Below are positions 45,760 through 58,938 of a stretch of DNA of 64,000 bases, in pieces. Each line of letters starts with the position of its first letter. Position 1 is the stretch's first letter. The position numbers and the translations under genes are program-made. Origin of the DNA: Pyrenochaeta sp. MPI-SDFR-AT-0127 (Eukaryota; Ascomycota; Dothideomycetes; Pleosporales; Cucurbitariaceae); assembly GCA_020747015.1 (NCBI GenBank), contig JAGTJM010000066.1, positions 1-64,000 on the forward strand, in the 5' to 3' direction. The notes beneath the pieces are model-generated. The model was not told the DNA's origin. It saw only the letters and a program-made list of their open reading frames with translations, and did no database searches.

Positions 45760-48216
45760 ATGCCAACGCATACGCCCTCGTACTTTGCGCATTTACGCGA
45801 GCGACTTTACACTATCAAGCAAAATACTTCACAAAAGCGGGATGTTGTTTTCAGCGCGCTAGGCCGGAGCCTAAGTCTCGGTCGAAAAGCTGAGTCTGCC
45901 AAACGATGTCTCTCTGGTATTTTCCAGGCCCAGCCATCAGAGCGCTCCAGTGACGGAGTACCGGAACCAGATGTCGAGTCCGAAGAAGGTAACAGCGCAG
46001 GGCCGCATAGTGTATTGACGATGAGAACCGATAGCTTTGGCCTAATTTTGTCAACCCCGACTCCTGCCGGACCTAGTACTGCGAGGACAACTTACAGGGG
46101 CTATCACTCTCTGAACTCAGGTTTGGCAAGAAAAATGAAGCTTGAGGTTCTGGAGAAAAGATATGTGGACGGTCTACATAGGGCTGCAACTGTGAGTTTG
46201 TTCTCAAAGGTGCTCGGCCTATATTAATTCGACCGGATAGATGACACAAGCGCAGAGAGGCTGGAACACCCAGAATGCTGTGCCAAATGTTGCCGAGATG
46301 GGGAGTTCTGGTGGAAAAGCGAGCGTTGAAGCGGTCCACGTACTTGTCGAGCAACAGGCCGAACAAGCAGAGGCTACTGAAGACGTTCAGGCTGCAGTAT
46401 TAGTCGCTTCCCACTCTGGCATTCCGGTGAGCTTTGAAGACCTTCCGGTACATTCTTGTTCCGCATCTCCCCTCAAAGATAACCAGCCCTTGCTATCTCT
46501 ATCATCTCAGAGTCGACAGCCAACTATGAGTCGAGCGTTAGGGGAACCACTTTCACCCTTCGCCACTTCACATCCCTGCTACAATATGGATCCCGAGCAA
46601 CGACAAGATTACTGGGATAATCTCTCTGCTTATACAGCAAGTACTAAAAACATAGACGCTAGATATTTCGCGACGTATCCCACTGTCGGTCTTCCGAGAG
46701 GTGATGCTGAGGGCAATCAGGTCGATGCTTCTCCGGATGTTTTGCTAGAACACGATCGACCTGACACTTCAGAGGAAAAAGTGAAAATCGATGATCCTGT
46801 GCTTCAACGTACTTATTTAGATAGTTATATTCCAGAGACAAAGAGAACTTGTGAGCAGCCTGAACAGCATGACGACTCGATAACTGCGCCTGGGTCACAG
46901 CCGCCCACCACGTCTCTGAGTATATGGACATCACCAGTGCGGACCTCTATTATCGAGGATGCCTCTCCCGAAGCAGTTAATAAAGGCCAACCTTTATACA
47001 ACCCCACAAAGAACAGCATTGGTAGACGTCTCTTACATACCTTCCTCTGTCGCCCGGGTACTTGTTCCCCAGACTGCTCTGCCTTTCCCAAATTCAGTCG
47101 TTTGCCAGTCCATGTCGGAACTACAAAACCCACAGCATACAAAATGAGGGCTCTGACGAACCGAGTATGTGGTACCATGACGCTGGGGCGCCGGACTGGA
47201 AAACAGGCATCCAACGACGTTCCAGCCATTGAGGCAGAAGATAGTGAAGCCAGCGCTCAGCATGTTTCCGCTGAGCAAAAGCCGGGAACTTCTCGTTCGC
47301 AGAGTTTTGTTTCTGGTTTGCGAAAAGTTCCTGGTGCTAGAATGGAGACAGAAATGGAGGCTGGGATGATGACGGAGGAGGGCGAATTGGAAGGCCGTGA
47401 GCGCCAAACCATCCGCTCTAAAATAACCCATCAAGCACAGACAAGCATGCCTTCCACCTCTATCATTCCATCCTTGGATATGGGTGTACCTGCACACCAT
47501 GACAATCCCCAAGTCACATCGGGACACATAACATCTAGCGGAAGTCTAAGCGAACGCTTACGAAATACTTGCCTCGGGGATCTCCACGGCATGACGCTTG
47601 CTGTGCAACAGGAGATCAATGGAGTATTGTTAGATGTTGAACGTGGAAGTAGGGATCCATATCGTACCTTTCCTCGACGTGGTAGTGGACCAAGCGATCG
47701 GCCAGTGGACAGCTTGGAGACAAAAATTGTAAGATCAGATCATGAGCCATCTATCCTAGCCAGATGATAGTCCAAACTAACCAATATACCAAGGACGTAG
47801 CGCAGGTCTCCGGAAAAGACATGATAATGGGGACAAGGGAGAAGTGCTATGTACCCATACGGGAAGCCAACAAACACACTATGTTCGAGGCAAGTGGACG
47901 GCTTGCTTGCAGCACCGAGAGTATGGATTCGCGTCCCAGAAGCCTCATATCACCAAGGAATCACACTCTACCCGAGGCCCAGAGCAGTATCGACGGCCCA
48001 CCAGTACGGCGGGCACAACATGTACGATTTGTGGAGGGCCTGATAGTCAGTGGTGATGGTCAAGGTCACGCTAATGGAGCTGTCTCAAGAAGCAGGATAC
48101 CGAGTCCTTACCCCTTCTTATCACCAGGTCAACGGTCTTCGACGCTGATCCAAGCTTACGAAGTGGATGACGATGAACCTGCAAGCTGCAAACCCATGGC
48201 CAAGGATGGTAATTAG
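45760..48216 (+). CDS. Three-exon orphan protein, mostly disordered
   Basis: Exons 45760..46191, 46241..47728 and 47794..48216, joined by GT-AG introns of 49 and 65 nt, the second with an ACTAAC branch-like element; 780 residues with the frame kept throughout. The N-terminus SYFAHLRERLYTIKQNTSQK is helical and basic. The rest is Ser/Thr/Pro/Glu-rich. A short Cys-containing basic stretch, RRLLHTFLCRPGTCSPDC then FSRLPVHVGTTKPTAYKMR, is the only ordered-looking segment in exon 2, and a putative coiled region RNTCLGDLHGMTLAVQQEI follows. I recognise no family. A further 3' exon after the GT at 48210 is possible. Likely lineage-restricted. Confidence 0.5.
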
Positions 48217-49241
48217 CATAGACAATATCTCCGCACCGTATGGCGTAAATGGTGCCCCTTTGGGCACCCGGGCATCAATATCTCGTCAAGCCCACTTTCA
48301 TGAGGAGGGAGAGGGAGGAGCAACAAGAGCTCACAAAGCACCCAAACCGCATCGGGGGCTTTCAAGCTAATCATTCCATCAATTCTTCCCATCAATTTCA
48401 CGTGCACCAGAATCATGTCGATACTATGGTCGATGAGGATGAAGAGAAGTTTCCGATGCGTCAAGCGAAAGGGAAAGCATGCATGATGGACTGATGCTGC
48501 TAATCGTTATCTTCTGGATTGGGAATGTTCAGCGAGCAATGGGAAAATCCGATGGCACTGGAGGGTACACTGGTATTTGACAACATGTTTTATCGAAGTA
48601 GCGAGAACACACCTCTACAAGAGGAAAATCATTATTCATTGACTTGCGCATGCTCCTGGCTGGATAAAACAATAGAGTCTTCAAATGAGAGTTAAAATGT
48701 TTTGCTGAAGAAAAGAGTACAGCTACTAAAGCTATGGCAATTGATCAATGCGCAATTAAAATCCGCAGTGCTGAAGAGCCACGGATTGGTAGAATATTTC
48801 TCATCCGTGGATCCAAAAACTGCTATGAAGTTAGTGTATAGGGGAAAATCTAATCCAGACGCCGTATCATGCAAATCATTTCGGGCGCTTATGCGACGAG
48901 CTTGGAAAAACTACCAGTCTCCTTCATGATTTTCTCCGCTTTGGAGCTGACATAGCGGGCGCGAACAACGATGAGGACGAGAGAAAGAGGGATGAACAAA
49001 ATCGATTAATAAGTGTTGTTTCATTTAATACGTGTCGCATCGCTCTATGATATTCATTGCCATGCCCCAATGCCGCTATGCAATACAAATTCGCAACGCT
49101 AGCTCATTATTTTTATCAGCCCCAGTACGGTGTGCGTAGGCCTACAAACTGCGAACCGACAGCGTCGCTCGAGTCTTCCTTCTTTCGTTGTCCCGCAAGC
49201 TGCACGATATTTAGCAGACTACAAGTCAAAAGCCAGCTGAT
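48217..49241. other. Spacer between orphan gene and SEC24
   Basis: 1.0 kb, between 3' ends of convergent genes. Contains a strong stem-loop (48251-48268) and two open + strand stretches, 48249-48494 (Glu/His-rich) and 48702-48929 (Lys-rich, no ATG start), that may be additional exons of the orphan or relics. No domain recognised. Confidence 0.35.
48251..48268. repeat. 7-bp stem, 4-nt loop hairpin
   Basis: GGTGCCC-CTTT-GGGCACC: seven GC-rich pairs around a 4-nt loop just after the orphan gene stop codon. Possible RNA structure in its 3' end. Confidence 0.75.
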
Positions 49242-52200
49242 CTAGCGTACCTCAAGCTGTATATGCCTGTGGACATGAACAAGCCAGTCTACATAACTCT
49301 GTGCTTCATTATTGCGGTCCTCATACAGTAACCTCGCAAACTCATACTCAGCGCCATCCAAGCCTTGACGAGCAAGTTGGATGGTCAGAGCCTTGGATGC
49401 TCTTGTGCTCTCCAAATATTGCAAGATGTTCCGCACTTGAGCATTCAGATGCGTTTCGAGTACAGGAAGCGTTGATTGAAACGGGTCGAGTGCCTTTAGG
49501 CTATCGTTGCCTGGACCAAAGAGATCCTCGAGTAAATTTGGCGAGACATGCGCATGAAGCCAAAGCAGACACACTTGCCCGTTATCAACGATGTAGACAC
49601 CACCTTCTTCAACCTTCGAAAACGATGCTCGCACACCTTCTGGCATCACCAGGTGGCCCTTTTCATTCGCAAAGCCGTCTTTCTCATCGAGGGTGTGTAT
49701 TGCGATGATCCGGGGATAGAGATACAGTGATAGTTCTAGTGATCCCATCGACTTGATCATCCGCATATCATGTACTCTTCTGTCCGTTGGTTCTTTGCCG
49801 CCTTTGAATGCCCTAGACTTTATCAAGCCGAGGATATACATGCTAAACTCCTTGAGATTTTCTGGTAGAACAAGCTGACCGGGAGGACTATTCCCAGTAA
49901 AATTTTTCCTATAGCCGGCGAGTATGTCAACGGTCTTCTCTGTCAAAGCCCCACGGATTTCCTTGAGATTCTTTTCAGCCATGCGAGCAGCGGCTTCTTT
50001 GGCAATGATATTGACAACAGCATCCTGATCGACAAATTTCATGCACTCGCCGGTATTCTGGCTAACACTTGCGACAATGTTAGTACAACGCACCCGCCGC
50101 TGGCCATTCGCAGTCGTGTACAGGAGCGCACTCTGAAAGTGAGCGTCAAGCTTCGGATCAAGTTTGCCATCATAACTGAACATCACACCGATGGCTTTGT
50201 CTGCATCAATGACACCAAACTCGAGGTCTGCACCGAAGGTATGATGATAGAAATTACCATGGTAGGCGGAGACTTGCAGACCGTTTGAGCATCGAACCTT
50301 CATCAGCGCTTGATAACCGGTTTCTCGCGTGACTGTATGCTTGATCTCTTTTGACAGTTTCAGTGTGTCCCGAGGTGAGTGGAAATTGGGATAATAGAAG
50401 ACCTCTCCGCCTGTAATGGCTGAGACGTGGCCTACAATGAATAAGTAGAGGCCTTTCAAGCATTTCTGATCAACTTACCGATTGTTGCGATATCGAGATA
50501 ACCACCGCTGGGTGCTGCCAAGAAAAAGTCAATTCCGATACCGTTTTGAACCATCTTCTCAGCGACCTTCCGAAATCCAGGGTGCTCCGTATTCAGGAGC
50601 TTCTTCTCCGCATCAGTATTGTGCACGTTACCGTCGTCACGGAGGAATAATCGGCCAGGGCCCCAGGTTGGCAAGGCAGCCAATGAGCAAACTACCTTGC
50701 CTCCGGTAGCGGACAACGCTGCAACCGCTGAGTTCAGGGTCGGAAGAAGGGCTGGCTCAGGGTTTTTAAACTCTGTAAACATGCTTGGTAATTGCGTGAG
50801 AAGTGATGTGATGACAGATTTCGAGTCTTCAGGATCAACGAAAAGACCGTCGCCAAGCGGAACGAAAGGATCCTCAATATCTGGCATGACCAGCATTTGG
50901 GCTGTATGCAGATTCGAACTCAAGTTGTAGAAGTGCATCTCCTTGTCAAAAGTGACGATACCGACCTTGGCGCCTTTTGGTATTCGACTTGTGGTCTCGC
51001 CTGCTTCTGATTGAACATCCGATCCACCATAGAGCGCACTCATGATACCTTCACAAAAGCCGTCGAGGAAGCCACGGTTTACAGCTTCAGCAGTGACATC
51101 AATCAAGAACAGCCATCGGAGTCCGACCGGCTCCTTCGACCAATATTCCTTTGGAACCATGAAGTCAACTGTTCCCAGTGTCAGCTCTGGGCGCTGCAGT
51201 CTATCCACCCTCACACCAGTATGATCTGTCGGCGCAAAGTATTCTCCAGGAACGTCGTTGGGGTAAGTGCACATATTGCAAACAAGCTTGTTCCCACCCG
51301 CCTTGAACTGCATGAAAGGATTGATGTACGCTCGGCACCTTGTACACCTTGGAGGGCCAGTATCGCCAAAGTCTAGTACTGGTACGGACTGCTCGCCCTC
51401 CTGTTGGGGGGCCAGAGGCTGTAGAATCATGCCGAGTGGCAGGGCAGTTGCCGCAAGAGCTTGTGCAGACAAAGGCAGGTTGTTCAGTGTTAATCTTGCA
51501 AACTTGGGCGAGGAATTTCCTTGATCATAGGCGACAAAAGGGATAACAGCAGGGGGAGGCAGATGATGCTCCATAGTTGGGTATATGTTTTCGAGGTAAT
51601 ATTTTGCCGGGGCATCTCGCGATCGCGGAACGCTGGGTATCTGCTCAGGGTCGACACGGCCTTGCCCTGTTCCAACAGAGGTCCCTCCGACCTGATGTGG
51701 TGCTGCCGGTGTCCGCGCAGCATGCTGCATAGATGAAGCTTGAGATGCAGGACTGAATGTTGGGTTCGCTGGCGCGGGAAATTGGCTCATTGCGGGGGTG
51801 ATCTGAGGTTCTCCCCATTGCTGTCCACCAACTTGCGGCGTGTTCTGATTTAGGTACTGTGTAGGTGTACCGCCTTGAGGCATACCATTGAACGCCTGCG
51901 AGCTTCCCCCAGGTCCTTCAATGTTGTGATATGCATGTCTATCCTTCTTCTTGTGCCTGGGTTGCGTCCCTTGATCCGCGCCTAAACCCATTGTGCCCAT
52001 CTGGGATGCCAAGTTATTTACATCTTGGGGGCCTTGATATGGAGGATGCACTGGTGGCGTCGATTGTGGCGGAAAGTAGCTCTCGGGTTGCGGAGACGCA
52101 CTGTACTGCGCTGATGATGCTATGTACTGATTTGAGGCCTGACCGATTGCGGGACTGCCGGTCTGTTGATAACCAGCTGGACTCGCAGCAACTGGAGGCC

Positions 52201-52288
52201 TCCACTGATTGGGCTCGTCTTTCTTTCCGGATCCATTGGGGTTTGGTGACCCTGTGCCCAGGGCGTGGTACATGGCGAAGTCGGACAT
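49242..52288 (-). CDS. SEC24: COPII coat cargo-binding subunit Sec24
   Basis: Cargo-selecting subunit of the COPII inner coat (with Sec23) at ER exit sites. Exons 50479..52288 and 49242..50431, 999 residues. The disordered Pro/Gln/Ser-rich N-terminus (about 1-280) is followed by the zinc-finger domain (CTRCRAYINPFMQF ... CNMCTYPND), the trunk beginning PPVYLFLIDV-type sequence (here WLFLIDVTAEAVNRGFLDGF), the beta-sandwich, the helical domain (NIIAKEAAARMAEKNLKEIR) and the gelsolin-like C-terminal domain (YIVDNGQVCLLWLHAHVSP). The single intron joins DIATI to GHVSAITGGE. Length and domain order are normal. Confidence 0.95.
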
Positions 52289-52897
52289 GGTCGCGGCGCG
52301 GGGAACTTGCAGTCGAGGTCGAGGCTTGGGATGGGTTGACGTGGATCAAGCTGGAAGCTGGTGGAAGACGGGGTTCCGAGGGAGAATGGAGACTTTCATA
52401 TCATAAGGCAAGCATACTGGGGGAATATGGCGCAGCCGTAGGGCCAGACTTGAAGTTCATGATATGCCAGGTGGCTCTATTTTCTGGAGACGATTTCCAG
52501 TGCATCTGGGTCCGTGCGCTGTCCCTCACATGCAAGCACGAAACAAGGGTCCTACTAGTCGCGTGTTACACGGAACGAGTGTTTCTCAAGCAACTCAAGG
52601 GAACCATAAGGTGCAATTCGATACAGCCTATAGCAGCTTGTTCTATGTGTGATGTCTTACGCTTAGTAAACAAAAGCTGTTTGATATCATAGCCAATCTA
52701 CCTCGTCACTGAGCAAAACACCCATCGGTATTTTTGCTGGGATAGCGGGTGTAGTGCTTCATTCGTGACTGTGCTTTGATCCCATAACCTTGGAATTCTT
52801 GCTTTCCAAATGTGAGGCTCTCAGATAGGGGCTCTATCTACGACATATCTCCAGCCCAAGGTGGTGATGGTGGTTGCGTGTCGGTATTGCATATCAT
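52289..52897. other. Intergenic, SEC24 upstream / AP-2 sigma downstream
   Basis: 609 bp, both genes on the minus strand. The open + strand stretch near 51931-52692 is the antisense of SEC24 plus chance extension. No element recognised. Confidence 0.4.
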
Positions 52898-53763
52898 TTA
52901 CTCTAACTTGTCCAAATGGGCCAATCTGGTTAACACAACCTGTTTACTCGTCTCCTCAATCTCACCCGCAAGAAAGACTTCGTCGAGGATAGCGTAGACC
53001 TACATCTTGTCAGCCCTTATACACTCTTTCGATCACTGATACTAAGCAACTCCTACACCCAGTGCCCACTATTTTTCATCCTCTTCTGGCCCTTTCCTTT
53101 CATCTTTTTTTTTTTTTCTTCCTGTCATTCTACATACCTTATAGAAGTTGAATACCAGATCCAGCTCGCACACATTCCCAAAGAACGCGTCCAGCACTTC
53201 CACAAAGAAATGTATAGCCTCCAAATACGCCAACTCGTTGTCATTCGTGTCTACGCATGCGCAGAAGAACAAGCCTGCATATCGGCGGTACACAATTTTC
53301 GACATGTTGCGGAACTCAACAAAGTTGGATTGGTGCTTCTGGTCGCGCGGCGCGATGAGGCGGTGCACCTGTGAACATCCTAAGCTGGTTGCATTCCAGA
53401 GCCAAATTTGGAATTGAGAGCGGGTGTTGCAAGAGGCATTCCAGTCGCTCGTGCTGGTAAGTGGAGAGGGAAGGATGCGACGGTCGGTGTGGTTGGGAGT
53501 CGAGTGTGAAGGTGAGTGCGAAGGCAGTACGTACCTCGCCCTTTAACTTGACCTTCTCTTCATCCTGTATGCCAGTGAGTAAGTTGTGTAATCTCCACGT
53601 ACACTTGAACGCGACTCACACTATAAGGCGCATACCACTTCGCCAGCCTTGTCTTCCCTCTGTGCCATGAATTGAGTCAGCCTGGTTTTCAAAGATATAT
53701 GTTCCAACCAACCACCCGGAGAACATACTGGCGGTTCTGGATCAGAATGAAAGAGAGCACCAT
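52898..53763 (-). CDS. APS2: AP-2 clathrin adaptor small (sigma) subunit
   Basis: Sigma subunit of the plasma-membrane AP-2 endocytic adaptor. Five exons in coding order, 53729..53763, 53620..53659, 53535..53564, 53138..53368 and 52898..52999, give 145 residues, the normal size. The start reads [12 protein letters not shown], then [23 protein letters not shown] (a whole exon of 30 nt) and [20 protein letters not shown], followed by [29 protein letters not shown] and [19 protein letters not shown]. The [14 protein letters not shown] region ([10 protein letters not shown]) favours AP-2 over AP-1 sigma. The three first exons are all 40 nt or less. Intron 4 carries a T13 run (53105-53117, + strand). 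Confidence 0.95.
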
Positions 53764-56700
53764 CTTTCAGATGCCTCACGGAGCTTCCGGCGCACTCAGG
53801 AACGAGGGGTGCAGTAACAGCCGGAACGTCCACAGATTTTGAGGCCCGTGCCTTGAGCACCCCTGCATGACATGCGTGGGCTCCACTTTTAGCCGCATGT
53901 GTCAAGAGAGCGAGGTTGATCAATTGATCACGTTTGCGGACAACAAAGGTCCTACTTGGCATAGGCAGCCTCGAATAATTTCTAACTATTACATGTGGTA
54001 GACCAGAAAACAGGGTTCTTATTGCCACAAGTCGCTTTCTGCTCTTTGATTGGCGTGCCATTAAACTAAGCTTATCTATCACCATGGTGTGGGAATTCTA
54101 CGAAAGGAATACGTAGAAACTGAATACACAACATTCAGTACGGCCATAGTCCCTCGCTGAAAGACCCACCAAGTCTTGTGGGCGGTCATCTTGTTGTAGG
54201 GTCTTGTTCAGAGACTTTAAACTTAATCGATAGTCTCGTACATTAGGGTAATTTCAGGGATAGTATAGTTCCATCTTGACATGATAAAGCTATTTATTAG
54301 ACCCTTCCTCGCGTGAGATCCCCAGAATTAGATTTTGATCAATCCCTGATGAACGCATGTGCATGATGCAGATGTTGGTATGGGTGTGTCTACCCCACCA
54401 GTAAAGACGCCCCACAGGCCTTCTGCACGTGTTGTGTACGTAGTAGAGGTGTGGTTCTAGTGTGTTCGCAGAAATCATCTGCAAAATTTGTTTATTATTC
54501 GAAATGCTAGTGCGTCTTGCAGACACTACGCCGGCTGTCCACTGGAAGTGAGGGTTTTCCACCGTGTCATACAGCTAGAGCGGAGTACTTTCCAATCCAC
54601 ATGAAAGAGAGTATATTGGTGTAATAGCCATCGGCCTTTACTCAGTGTTCCACGAGAACTTGGCGTCTTAGTTCGAGGCCAGCCAAAACTATTATATTGA
54701 ATCAGCAGCGACAGCTCGTAACTCCGTACTTTTTTCGTCGACTGTCTCATTATGACACCTAGTCGATAGGCCTATCGGCTGATACGAGACGTACGATCTA
54801 CCATAGTAATCGCGTCAAATTGGTCTGGAACCAAGGATTCAATTTTGATCTAGCTGGCTGGCCCAGCGAGAATAGCGCATGGCTCTGTTGAGGATCGGAT
54901 ACCGTGAACCAGGAAATCGACCACACCATGTCGAAATCGGATGAGGTAAAGCCGAGCGGTGTGAAGTATGGGCACACGTCAATGAGAGGTGAAAAGCGTA
55001 GCTAAGCTGACTCGTCGCTCTCCTAAGTCGTATGAGTAAGACAGTTCAGCTGTTACGGAGACCAAGCGCAGAATTGATAGGGCGCGACTCACCAATGATG
55101 AGAAGAAGGGTTACTCCAAACCCATAGTAATGGCTCCGAAGCCGGACGTGCGGTGATTGGTCCGGCGGGCAGACCGTGGATGCGAAACGTGCTGAAATTG
55201 CACAGATTCAGAAGATTCAGATAACCAAGGTCGATCCCACATGAAATTGAATATTAATGAGTTGACGGTGAAGGTGGAAGTTGCGACTAACGCGATACCT
55301 TGGCTTGCTAGAAGAGAGAATTGGTGGAGTCTCACCTCCAAGTCCCACGTCAAGTAGACAGACTATCTTGCGTCAAAGGACACTAAGCTATCGTCTGGCA
55401 ATAGAAGTATTGAAGCAGTCCAGACTCGGATAGGTTTGGGCGAAGACGCGTCGTAAGAAGACAACGGGCATGTGGGAACTTGGACTATGGAATGTGCAGT
55501 GCTCACAATATCAGTATCCCACGCTCGTGTGTGATGCACTTGGTACCTCCACAAGCCCACCACAACGACAATCACCCCACTAGCTCGCTTGCCTGGGGAA
55601 GGCTCCCTTGCGCTCACATGTTTTCGCGACAAAAGTGTCTGCCAAGTGTCGCGGGGCGAGCGCGGGAAGCATGCTGACCTGCAGTATGCCAGGCCTAGTG
55701 CATGCCACACTCGCACGGGTAGTTGTACAGGAACACAACGACCTCAGCTAGCTCTGCTGATGCCACATTGGATGCCTCGAAACAAGGCCAGGAGGGTGTG
55801 TTGTCGCATGTCAGCATCCCTATTCAGAGACGTGGAGAATCGAATGAGCTTGTGCATGACGGCCTCGATTCGAAGTCGGCAATCCTAACCGGTGCATATT
55901 GTGTGATGCTGTTTTGAAGGGATCGACCAGCTAGTATAGAGAGGGGGCTTTCTGATGCTTCATGGAAGAGCGCAACGGCGGATGGTTGATGGGCTTATTA
56001 TCGCTTGGGTGCAGGTGTGTACGTGTGGGCACTAGTGGGTATGTGGAGGACGATGTGGTGCAGCCGTGACGGCCAGGGTGAGGATCGCAGCGATGCTAGC
56101 GGGTCGGACGGGGGATAATTGTGGCTCTGCGTAAGAATCCCAGCGCCGAGCCCGAGCCCAATCCGTCGGTAGGTTTTGGAAGTATTTGCACATGAAAGCG
56201 TCACAATGGACAAGGCCGAAGAGAAGACGTGCTTCGGGCCTTTGGGGAGAGTATGGTGGCAGGTCAGCCCATGGCAGCCGTCAAGGGCCGCCATGATGCC
56301 AGAAACCAAAAAACCACAAAACCCCCAGTCCCAGCGGGCGAGGTGCTTATCGCACAACGTACGTGAATCGCATAACAATCTGCCAGGGACGGGGTGGCGC
56401 GTTGGTCGAGTTGGGCAGAGCGCGCCGGCATGGGCGGGCACGGTGGCACGCCAGAAGAGGCTAGTGCGCCTATCTCTGGTGCCGGCCAATCAGGGCGGGA
56501 ACAGCTATCGCTGACCAGCAGCAAATTGAAAACCCAGTGACAAAGTTGATCCAGCAATCCCACACCGCCAAGGCTTCCGCCCCAGATGAAACTGCGACCG
56601 CGTACAAGGCGCCCTCCATGTCGAGTGTTGGGTCGCGGGCGGAGGGGGCGTCGCTGTTGAGCCGGCGAGCCAGCTCGTTGCTCCAGTCCGCTTGGCCCTT

Positions 56701-57144
56701 ATCTCTGGCCTCCTGAACGCTCCGCGCGCGGCGAGATAAGGCGTGAATGGGACAATGACGCACCCTCCTGAACGCCGGTAGGGCGTCGAAAAGAACAAAG
56801 CTCAGATTCCGACGCGAACCCCACGGCGGTCGCGGCTGCGGTTGATGCACTTCGTTTATTTCGCCTCAAGTGTTGGCCCGTGGACCAGGATAGATAAGAG
56901 TAGCACAGCGAGCTTCACCCATAAAGCCCCCGGCGGAGCTACCGTAATATGCAATAAAGCTTCCGATTTCTCCCTTTGTGGCCGTATATTACTGGCATTG
57001 ATCCAGCTTTTAATCACCTTCTCTTTCTCTCTTCCCCAGGCCCCTGCCAGAGGATCTTTGACTTCACCACCCTACGGTCCTACTCTCTCTTCCCCCCCCC
57101 CTGGTTCCTGATCCTGCACAAGACCTCTCAGGAACTCGCCCATC
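53764..57144. other. 3.4 kb divergent region upstream of AP-2 sigma and the ammonium transporter
   Basis: The longest gene-poor stretch in the window. Many short ORFs on both strands (for example 55363-55716 and 55998-56489), none with recognisable domains or good starts. AT-rich in the left half, GC-rich in the right half. The last 500 bp carries the GATA-type sites (separate entry); a CCAAT box (GGCCAATCAG, about 56484) and a C10 run in the probable 5' leader (57092-57101) are also present. Confidence 0.45.
56698..56898 (+). promoter_or_regulatory. Cluster of GATA-factor sites upstream of the ammonium transporter
   Basis: Three exact AGATAAG heptamers in 200 bp: 56698-56704 (reverse orientation, CTTATCT), 56734-56740 and 56892-56898, the last next to another GATAG (56889). 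They lie about 250-450 bp before the transporter ATG. AGATAAG is a preferred site (HGATAR) of the AreA/NIT2 nitrogen regulators, and ammonium transporter genes are classic targets, so nitrogen-repression control is inferred. Confidence 0.65.
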
Positions 57145-58938
57145 ATGTCGTACTCGTGGACTGGTCCACCGACCGAATTCAACGGCACTGATGCCGTCAC
57201 TGGTGGTGATTCTGGTAAGTACAACCTCCCATGTACTACTGCCCACGTGCCCAGCTCTACACCTGCATCGAGCGCGATGTCTTCGCGTTCAAATCCATTG
57301 CGGAACTCGGAAAAGCATGTATACTGACTTGGAAACCACCAGTCACTGAGAACCTGAACCAATGGTACCAGTCGGGCGATCAGGCATACATCCTCATCGC
57401 CTCGGCCATGGTCATGGTCATGGTTCCTGGCCTTGCCTTCCTCTACTCTGGTCTCGCCCGCAGAAAGTCAGCCCTGTCCCTAATCTGGGCTTGCATGTTT
57501 TCCGCATCCGTCATCACTTTCCAATGGTACTTCTGGGGCTACTCCCTCGCTTTCGGTCCCTCCACAAATGGTTTCATCGGAAACCTCGACAAGTTCGGCC
57601 TCAAGGGTGTTCTCGGTGTCCCCAGCCAGGGAAGCCCTCTGATCCCAGAATTGCTATACTCCTTCTACCAAGTACGACCAATGCAATCCATGTACAGACA
57701 TGTGTGCTAATACACTCTCCAGATGCAATTTTGCGCTGTCACTGCTGCCATTATCGTTGGTTGCGTTGCCGAGCGTGGCCGCTTAATCCCCATGATGGTC
57801 TTTATCTGGCTCTGGGCCACAATCGTATACTGCCCTGTCGCATATTGGGCATGGAATGTGAATGGCTGGTTCTTTGTGTGGGGTGGTCTTGACTATGCTG
57901 GTGGAGGTCCTGTCGAAATCGTTTCCGGTTGCACGGCTCTCGCCTACTCCATGATTCTCGGACGTCGCCAGGAGAAGATGATGCTCAACTTTCGCCCTCA
58001 CAACGTCTCCTTGATCACCCTCGGCACCGTCTTCCTATGGTTCGGTTGGTTGGGCTTCAACGGTGGTTCCGCTTTTGGTGCCAACCTTCGCGCGGTAATG
58101 GCTTGCTGGAACAGCAACTTGACTGCCATGTTCGCGGCTATGACTTGGGTCATTCTCGATTGGCGTCTGGCTCGCAAGTGGTCCATGGTCGGATGGTGCT
58201 CAGGTGTCATCTCTGGACTTGTTGCTGCCACTCCGGCCTCTGGTTTTCTCCCTCCATGGGCTAGCGTCGTTCTCGGCATCACCACTGGTATCGTGTGCAA
58301 TTTTGGAACCAAGAGTATGTACACGCCCGCTAAATCCTCAAAGACCTTCTGCTAACATACTCCTAGTCAAGTTCTGGATCAAGATCGACGATTCTCTCGA
58401 TGTGTTCGCTGAGCACGGTATCGCCGGTATGGTAGGACTCTTCTTCAACGGCCTCTTTGGCGCAGACTACATCATTGGTCTTGATGGTGTCAACAACGGG
58501 CTTACGGCTGGTGCCATCACTGGCGAGGCTGCTGCGATCTACAAGCAGATTGCCTACATTGTCGCCTGCACCGCTTACTCCTTCGTCGTCAGCGCCCTTC
58601 TCGCTTTCGTCATTGACAAGATTCCTGGTCTCAAGCTCCGTGCTTCCGAAGAGGCTGAGCTTCTGGGTATGGATGACGACCAACTTGGTGAATTCGCCTA
58701 CGACTACGTTGAGGTGCGTCGTGACTACCTCGCGTGGACACCGGCCAAGGACGAGCCCATTGATGGTGAGCACTCTGTTCCTCAGGGCGAGCGCCACGGT
58801 ATTCCACAACACAGCCAGATGTTGGAGGGCAAAGCCCCCAGCGAGGGTTCAAGTCACGGTCATGAGCACACTGGCATCGGTGGCGATCGTCATGCAGTAG
58901 CCATGGGTTCCGAGCATGAGAAACCGGAACTTGCCTAA
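57145..58938 (+). CDS. MEP: Ammonium transporter, Mep/Amt family
   Basis: Plasma-membrane ammonium permease. Exons 57145..57214, 57343..57671, 57723..58314 and 58367..58938, 520 residues. The first helix starts after a short extracellular tail (NQWYQSGDQAYILIASAMVM). The Amt core includes MVPGLAFLYSGLARRKSALS, DYAGGGPVEIVSGCTALAYS, WFGWLGFNGGSAFGANLRA and the pore-lining histidine segment AEHGIAGMVGLFFNGLFG. GRRQEKMMLNFRPHNVSLIT carries the other conserved pore histidine. The long hydrophilic C-terminal tail (about 100 residues, His/Glu-rich at the end) is typical of fungal Mep2-like proteins, which can also sense ammonium. Which Mep paralogue it is cannot be settled here. Confidence 0.95.

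Noticed and set aside
55998..56489. 163-codon minus-strand ORF in the ammonium transporter upstream region
   Set aside because: Composition of a GC-rich random frame, no domain, overlaps other equally long frames.
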